A DNA stretch of 64,000 nucleotides from the NCBI RefSeq assembly GCF_900114485.1, contig NZ_FOTF01000013.1, positions 1-64,000 on the forward strand, written 5' to 3'. This document shows positions 59,715 to 64,000 of this stretch, piece by piece (position 1 is the first letter of the stretch; each line of letters opens with the position of its first letter). The notes beneath the pieces were generated by a model. That model saw nothing but the letters and a program-made list of their open reading frames with translations, did no database searches and was not told where the DNA came from. Position numbers and translations under genes: made by a program. The DNA is from Loktanella salsilacus (GTDB lineage: Bacteria; Pseudomonadota; Alphaproteobacteria; Rhodobacterales; Rhodobacteraceae).

Positions 59715-59882
59715 ATTATTTCCTTTGTCGGCAGTCCTGCGCCCCAGCATTTGCGCCTTTGGCGCGACACATGTGATGGCGACTGGTGTGTGATCGCTAC
59801 TTTGGCCAAATCATAAGCAACTTGGGATTTTTTACCAGTTGGGGCGTGACTCGCCTGCGACCCATCGGCTAGTCGTGTGATT

Positions 59883-60059
59883 ATGAAACACATCCCCAAA
59901 GAATCCACCGATGACGCGCTTATTCAGGAATTTCTGAAAAACGGCGGCAAAGTCAGCGTCGGGAAAACCAAACCTTTGCCAAGCGAGTTGGGCCTGAGCA
60001 ACAATGCCTGGAACAACAAGCTGACCAAAGAAGAAAAGGCCGCGCGCGATAAGAAGTAA
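59883..60059 (+). CDS. Small basic protein, function unknown
   Basis: The 58-residue lysine-rich protein (MKHIPKESTDDALIQEFLKN start, KLTKEEKAARDKK end) has the look of a small conserved Rhodobacterales protein and is followed by a clear intrinsic terminator. The ribosome site is weak. No family function known to me; RNA or DNA contact is possible given its charge. Confidence 0.6.
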   Translation: MKHIPKESTDDALIQEFLKNGGKVSVGKTKPLPSELGLSNNAWNNKLTKEEKAARDKK

Positions 60060-60108
60060 TGCGTCTCAAGCGTTACCAATTTTCGCAGCAAAGCGTGATG
60101 CCTTTAGG

Positions 60109-60128
60109 ACCGCCGCCGGGCGGTTTTT
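60109..60128 (+). terminator. Rho-independent terminator
   Basis: ACCGCC-GCCG-GGCGGT followed by TTTT, 50 bases after the small basic protein gene; the T-run is on the plus strand. Confidence 0.85.
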
Positions 60129-60167
60129 AAAGCGTCCCTAAGGGTGCCAACGTTAACAACACATAGC

Positions 60168-61019
60168 TCACCCCGCATCCAACCCATAAAACCGCTGCGC
60201 CGTGCCCCCATAAATCGCAGCGCGGTCAGCATCGCTCAAGGGCGCAAAAAGCTCTTCGGACACCGACCGCCAGCGGTCGTAATTCCCGGCAAGGTTCAGA
60301 ACCGGCCAATCACTGCCCCACATCACCCGCTCTGCGCCAAAACGCGCCAGAACGTGATCAACGACGGGGCGCAATACGTCCGCCGTCCAGCCGGGACCAG
60401 CCTCGTTTGCAAGGCCGGACACCTTGCACATAATCTGCGGCAACTTCGCCAGCTGCGCCATGCCCCGCCGCCAATCGTCACCCGCATCAGCGCCCCCGGC
60501 GATGACGGGCTTGGCGCAATGATTAATCACGATCTTCAAGGACGGCACCTGCGCCGCGACCTCTGCCAGCACATCCAGATGGCGCGGCGTGACAAGCGCA
60601 TCCAGCCGCAGGCCCCGCTCTGCCAGCTTGTGCAGATTGGCGATCACCGCAGGCTGGGCGATCCATCGGGTGTCGCTGATGTCTTGCAACATAGGCCGAA
60701 CCCCCTTGAACGCAGGGTGCGCAGCAAGGCGATCAAAGGTCTGCGCGGCCGCGGGATCCGCCAGATCGACCCACCCCACAACGCCCTTAATCCAGCCATG
60801 ATCCTGCGCCAGCGACAGCAAATAATCCGTCTCTGCCACCGTAGCTGCGGCCTGCACGACGACAGTTCCGGCGATGCCATGGCGCTGCAATACGGGTGCC
60901 AAATCGGCAGGCAGTATATCGCGGCGGATCGCGGCAACGTCGTCCGTCATCCAGTCATAATCGCCTCGCGCAATCTGCCAAAAATGCTGATGTGCGTCGA
61001 TCGGGTCGGGCTGTGCCAT
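60168..61019 (-). CDS. Amidohydrolase, L-fuconolactonase-like
   Basis: The 283-residue protein belongs to the amidohydrolase-2 (COG3618) family: IDAHQHFWQIARGDYDWM at the start with the HxH metal motif, LKIVINHCAKP in the middle and WGSDWPVLNLAGNYDRW near the end. Members hydrolyse sugar lactones such as L-fucono-1,5-lactone or L-rhamnono-lactone. The nearby sugar ABC importer and GntR regulator fit deoxyhexose or hexuronate catabolism. The exact lactone is not determined. Confidence 0.85.
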   Translation of the reverse strand: MAQPDPIDAHQHFWQIARGDYDWMTDDVAAIRRDILPADLAPVLQRHGIAGTVVVQAAATVAETDYLLSLAQDHGWIKGVVGWVDLADPAAAQTFDRLAAHPAFKGVRPMLQDISDTRWIAQPAVIANLHKLAERGLRLDALVTPRHLDVLAEVAAQVPSLKIVINHCAKPVIAGGADAGDDWRRGMAQLAKLPQIMCKVSGLANEAGPGWTADVLRPVVDHVLARFGAERVMWGSDWPVLNLAGNYDRWRSVSEELFAPLSDADRAAIYGGTAQRFYGLDAG

Positions 61020-61336
61020 GACGTATCCTTTCGCATGGTCGCTTGATTAAATATGTTTTGTATAATTAAAAACAGCACAATAAAACAGTCGTCTCGCCAA
61101 TATTTCGCGACAGGACTATGATGCAGCTTACCCCATTTCCTTATATTTGGCACCATTCGGTTTCTGCAGGCCCACGTTGACCTGTTCGTGTCCGATGCCA
61201 TCGCGCAGGCGCAATTCACGGCAAAAGACGGGACCGCAATCACGCGCCTTTCGCGGCAGATGCGCAGTTCATCCTGTCGCATACGGGCGACGCAGGCTAT
61301 GCCCCTCTCCGCTGCAGCGCAGGATTTCGTGACCAG
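61020..61336. other. Intergenic region with operator-like element
   Basis: About 317 bases between the amidohydrolase and the GntR gene. The left part is AT-rich and holds a 24-bp element shared with the permease promoter. The right part (61150-61335) is GC-rich with frames on both strands, none recognisable; it could be a decayed gene. Confidence 0.4.
61051..61074. promoter_or_regulatory. Shared 24-bp element, copy upstream of the amidohydrolase
   Basis: The 24-base AT-rich element begins ATATGTTT and ends AAAAACA; it matches 62337-62360 at 19 of 24 positions by hand alignment. It lies 32 bases upstream of the amidohydrolase start. Confidence 0.5.
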
Positions 61337-62242
61337 TTAAAGCGTGTGACTATTGGCCTGCAACGCGTTCAGCAACGTCTGCTTAGATGTCGCCAAATGC
61401 CGCAATGCCGCCGCCTGCGCCCGCCCGACATCCCGGCTACGCAGGGCGTCGATATAGGCCAGATGTTCTTGGATCGCATCCGCATTGCGGGTGCGTTCAT
61501 CCGCCTTATTCCACTGAAAATGATAGTGAAACACCAGAGAGATGACCTTTTGGAACTCTTTGACAAAGCGGTTCGTCACCACACTGTTGATCGCCTCGTG
61601 AAAGGTTTCGTCCAAGACGGAAAAGTCGTGATAGTCCCGATCGATCCGCTCTAGCAGGGCCAGATGCGCCTGTTCCAACACGTCAAGCCGGGCCCAAATC
61701 GGATGATCTGGCGCAAGGGCCACTAGATGCTGGACCGAGTTTAGTTCCAGCACGGTGCGAAAGTCCGACAGCTCTAGCGCGTATTCCTTGGTAAAGCCGT
61801 GCAGCACCCAGCCACCACGCGGCCGCCGCACGACGATCCCGAACCGCGACAAGGACGACAGGAATTCCTGCAAGGTATGCGGCGCAACGCCAAACTCCTT
61901 GGCCAGTTGCGCCACGTTCAGCGCCGTGCCCGGCGGCACGTCCATGCGCAGCACCCAATCAAGGAATCGCCCCTCCAGCTCTTCTATCGTCAGCAAGGTC
62001 GCTGGTTTTTCCAGACGATCCCCCGCACGCGTGCGCCGCTGGATCGCCTTTTCGCGGCCATCAAGCGCGATCAGCCCGATGTCGTCAAAGCGCGCAAGCA
62101 CGCTGCGGATCACAGTGCGACTAACGCCAAGATCGGCCGCAAGCACGTTTTCAGACTGCAGCGTGCCGCCAATTTCCGTTTTATCGCATATCGTTAGCAG
62201 CTTGTTATGCGCTTCGATGAAACGTGTGTTGTTGCGTGCCAT
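61337..62242 (-). CDS. GntR-type regulator with two winged-helix domains
   Basis: The 301-residue protein has an N-terminal winged helix (SENVLAADLGVSRTVIRSVL, about 30-49) and a second one (ALNVAQLAKEFGVAPHTLQE, about 105-124), then an FCD-type effector domain (LDETFHEAINSVV; AIQEHLAYIDALRSRDVG). Two DNA-binding domains in tandem is longer than the usual 220-250-residue FadR-type protein. It is divergent from the ABC permease and likely regulates this sugar locus through the shared element. Confidence 0.82.
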   Translation of the reverse strand: MARNNTRFIEAHNKLLTICDKTEIGGTLQSENVLAADLGVSRTVIRSVLARFDDIGLIALDGREKAIQRRTRAGDRLEKPATLLTIEELEGRFLDWVLRMDVPPGTALNVAQLAKEFGVAPHTLQEFLSSLSRFGIVVRRPRGGWVLHGFTKEYALELSDFRTVLELNSVQHLVALAPDHPIWARLDVLEQAHLALLERIDRDYHDFSVLDETFHEAINSVVTNRFVKEFQKVISLVFHYHFQWNKADERTRNADAIQEHLAYIDALRSRDVGRAQAAALRHLATSKQTLLNALQANSHTL

Positions 62243-62336
62243 AGGTCAGTGGCCTTTCCGATCTGCGCCATCACCACTTGTTCTATAGCCTGTTCAAAAA
62301 TAATTAAAAACATTTGACGCGTCACTTCGTGCCTGC

Positions 62337-62360
62337 ATATGTTTATTATTATAAAAAGCA
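62337..62360. promoter_or_regulatory. Shared 24-bp element, copy upstream of the ABC permease
   Basis: This copy begins ATATGTTT and ends AAAAGCA, 27 bases before the permease ATG, matching the element at 61051-61074. A regulator site (GntR protein) is inferred. Confidence 0.5.
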
Positions 62361-62387
62361 ATTATCGCCGCGGGAGGAGACGACAAA

Positions 62388-63401
62388 ATGTCAGATGTGC
62401 AGGCCTCGCGGTCACGCCGCCTTCGCCTTGGCGGCGCGTCGCTGCACAAGCTGTCAGCCGTGGCGACGCTGGTTTTGTTGATCGTGGCGTTTTCGTTCAC
62501 CAGCCCCGCATTCTTTTCAGTCAACAACGGCCTGACCGTCTTGCTGCAAACCGCCGTGATCGGATTGCTGGCAATTGGCATGACGATGGTCATCATCACG
62601 GGCGGCATCGACCTTAGCGTGGGGTCCGTGCTGGCCCTGTCTGGGGTTGTGACCGGGCTGGCGATCAAGGCGGGGATGCCCGTGATACCCGGCATGGGGC
62701 TGGGCATTGTGACGGGTGCGGCCTGCGGCGCGATCAATGGGCTGATCATCACTAAGATGCGGATCACGCCCTTTGTGGCGACCCTTGGCATGATGATGAT
62801 CGCCCGCGGCCTTGCGCTGCAACTGACAGGCGCCGCCCCGATCAGCCGTCTGGGCGACAGCTTTGGGCAGTTGGGGAACGGCTCGTTCTTTCGCGTTGTT
62901 GAAATGCAGGCCAACGGCTTTCCCAAGGTGATCTTTCCCGGCATCCCCTACCCTGCCGTGCTGCTGTTGGTCGTCGCACTCTTGGGGGCCTACATCCTGT
63001 CGCGCCGCCAAATCGGGCGGCATATTCTGTCGGTCGGATCGCACGAAGAGGCCGCCCGCCTGTCCGGCGTCAACGTCACCCGCACAAAGGTCTGGGCCTA
63101 CACCGCATCAGGTGCGCTGGCCGGTCTGGCAGGCATGGTTTTGATGTCCCGCCTTGTCACCGTCCAGCCGAACGAGGGCGTCATGTACGAACTTGACGCC
63201 ATCGCAGCCGCCGTCATTGGCGGCGCGTCATTGATGGGCGGCGTCGGCAGCATTTCTGGCAGCATGATTGGCGCATTCATCATCGGTGTGCTGCGCAACG
63301 GGCTGAACATGGCCGGCACCAGCGCCTTCATCCAACAAATTATCATCGGGATCGTGGTGATCGGGGCGGTCTATATCGACCAGATCCGCAACCGCAACTG
63401 A
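62388..63401 (+). CDS. Sugar ABC transporter permease (RbsC type)
   Basis: The 337-residue protein has about nine membrane helices and the RbsC signature (GMTMVIITGGIDLSVGSVLA; SGVNVTRTKVWAYTASGALA; DAIAAAVIGGASLMGGVGSI). The ribosome site is GGGAGGAG. No ATPase is encoded on its 5' side; it should follow beyond the window. Confidence 0.95.
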   Translation: MSDVQASRSRRLRLGGASLHKLSAVATLVLLIVAFSFTSPAFFSVNNGLTVLLQTAVIGLLAIGMTMVIITGGIDLSVGSVLALSGVVTGLAIKAGMPVIPGMGLGIVTGAACGAINGLIITKMRITPFVATLGMMMIARGLALQLTGAAPISRLGDSFGQLGNGSFFRVVEMQANGFPKVIFPGIPYPAVLLLVVALLGAYILSRRQIGRHILSVGSHEEAARLSGVNVTRTKVWAYTASGALAGLAGMVLMSRLVTVQPNEGVMYELDAIAAAVIGGASLMGGVGSISGSMIGAFIIGVLRNGLNMAGTSAFIQQIIIGIVVIGAVYIDQIRNRN

Positions 63402-63434
63402 ACGCCCGACATCAGCTTCATCAGGGAGGAAACC

Positions 63435-64000
63435 ATGAAGAACATCGTCACCGCAGCACTCACCACCGGGATCATCGGGCTTACCGCATCAGCCGCGACC
63501 GCAGGTGAAATCGCCGTTATCGTAAAGACGACAAATTCCAACTTTTGGCAAAATGTCAGCAAAGGTGCCGACGCGGCCATCGCAGGGCAAAGCGCGCATA
63601 CCGTCAGCTTTAACGGCCCGGCGTCTGAATCCGCCGTCGCCGATCAAGTCTCGCTGGTGGAAAACGCCATCAATCGCGGCGTGTCCGCCATCGTCTTGGC
63701 CCCCTCCGACCCAGAGGCATTGGCCCCCGTCGTCAAACGCGCCTTCGAGGCTGGCATCCCCGTCGCAATCATCGACAGCATGTTGGCTGCGGGCAACGAG
63801 GCCTATTACCAAACCTTCCTGTCCACGGATAACTGCGCCGCAGGCGAGCTGGCCGCGCAAACCATGATCGACGCCGCAGGCAGCACCGGCAAGGTCGCCG
63901 TGATGTCCTATGTCGCGGGTGTCGGGTCCGAAATCGGCCGCGTCGGCTGTTTCAGCGACTACCTCGCCAAAAACTCTGACCTTGAAATCGTCGGACCGTT
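63435..64000 (+). CDS. Sugar ABC substrate-binding protein (RbsB type), partial
   Basis: The frame opens at 63435 behind GGGAGGA and is open to the window edge (188 codons). It has a signal peptide (about 1-23, ending ATAG) and the periplasmic-binding fold (EIAVIVKTTNSNFWQNVSKG; SAIVLAPSDPEALAPVVKRA; VAIIDSMLAAGNEAYYQTFL). It is the ligand-binding partner of the RbsC-type permease; the sugar may be the one whose lactone is cleaved by the amidohydrolase. Confidence 0.93.
   Translation, partial: MKNIVTAALTTGIIGLTASAATAGEIAVIVKTTNSNFWQNVSKGADAAIAGQSAHTVSFNGPASESAVADQVSLVENAINRGVSAIVLAPSDPEALAPVVKRAFEAGIPVAIIDSMLAAGNEAYYQTFLSTDNCAAGELAAQTMIDAAGSTGKVAVMSYVAGVGSEIGRVGCFSDYLAKNSDLEIVGP

Noticed and set aside
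60144-61046. 300-codon plus-strand frame opposite the amidohydrolase
   Set aside because: The reverse-strand protein carries clear amidohydrolase metal motifs; the plus-strand translation resembles nothing.
61147-61332. Small plus-strand frame before the GntR gene
   Set aside because: Cys/Arg/Ser-rich translation, no ribosome site, no recognisable family; at most a decayed fragment.

Overview
The window looks like a chromosome segment of a marine Rhodobacterales (Roseobacter-group) alphaproteobacterium. The evidence is the coding style (high GC, tight ATGA/TAATG overlaps), the alphaproteobacterial flagellar set with FlbT, FlaF, a DUF1217 protein and MucR, and the many TRAP/ABC uptake operons. 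I cannot name a genus from sequence alone. I see no tRNA, rRNA, CRISPR or prophage.

Layout. (1) 1-1063: the end of an IS110-family element abuts a CHASE4 sensor gene that is cut off at the junction. (2) 1514-4074: a citrulline/ornithine catabolic pair (CtlX hydrolase, ornithine cyclodeaminase) divergent from an Lrp/AsnC regulator. (3) 4099-41251: a nearly complete flagellar cluster in alternating transcription units. It holds the export apparatus (fliI, fliQ, flhA, fliR, flhB, fliP, fliH), MS/C ring (fliF, fliG, fliM, fliN), rod, hook, P/L rings, junction proteins, two tandem flagellins, flbT/flaF, motA/motB, fliK, flgD, mucR and several poorly known genes. fliO, fliD, fliS, flgM and all che genes were not found. 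All four divergent promoter regions carry a CAAGnATAAA-like element. (4) 41277-43781: a UvrA-like ATPase. (5) 44161-50716: a malonate operon with a GntR regulator (MatR-like), TRAP transporter, malonyl-CoA decarboxylase and malonyl-CoA synthetase, with a TTGTATACAA palindrome between regulator and transporter.

(6) 50713-59326 is the most interesting block. A LacI regulator is divergent from a seven-gene operon: sugar ABC binding protein, two permeases, ATPase, a GH63-type mannosylglycerate/glucosylglycerate hydrolase, a D-lyxose/D-mannose isomerase and a glycerate 2-kinase. Together they read as a complete route for an external glycosylglycerate, best fit mannosylglycerate (digeneaside, a red-algal solute): uptake, cleavage to mannose + glycerate, mannose to fructose, glycerate to 2-phosphoglycerate. 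(7) 59385-60128: an ArsC/Spx-like protein and a small conserved-looking ORF with a terminator. (8) 60168-64000: the start of another sugar locus with an L-fuconolactonase-like amidohydrolase, a GntR regulator with two DNA-binding domains, and an RbsC/RbsB-type ABC importer running off the window. A shared 24-bp element precedes the amidohydrolase and the permease.

The flagellum and the uptake operons fit a motile marine heterotroph living on algal exudates and small organic acids; this lifestyle statement is inference.
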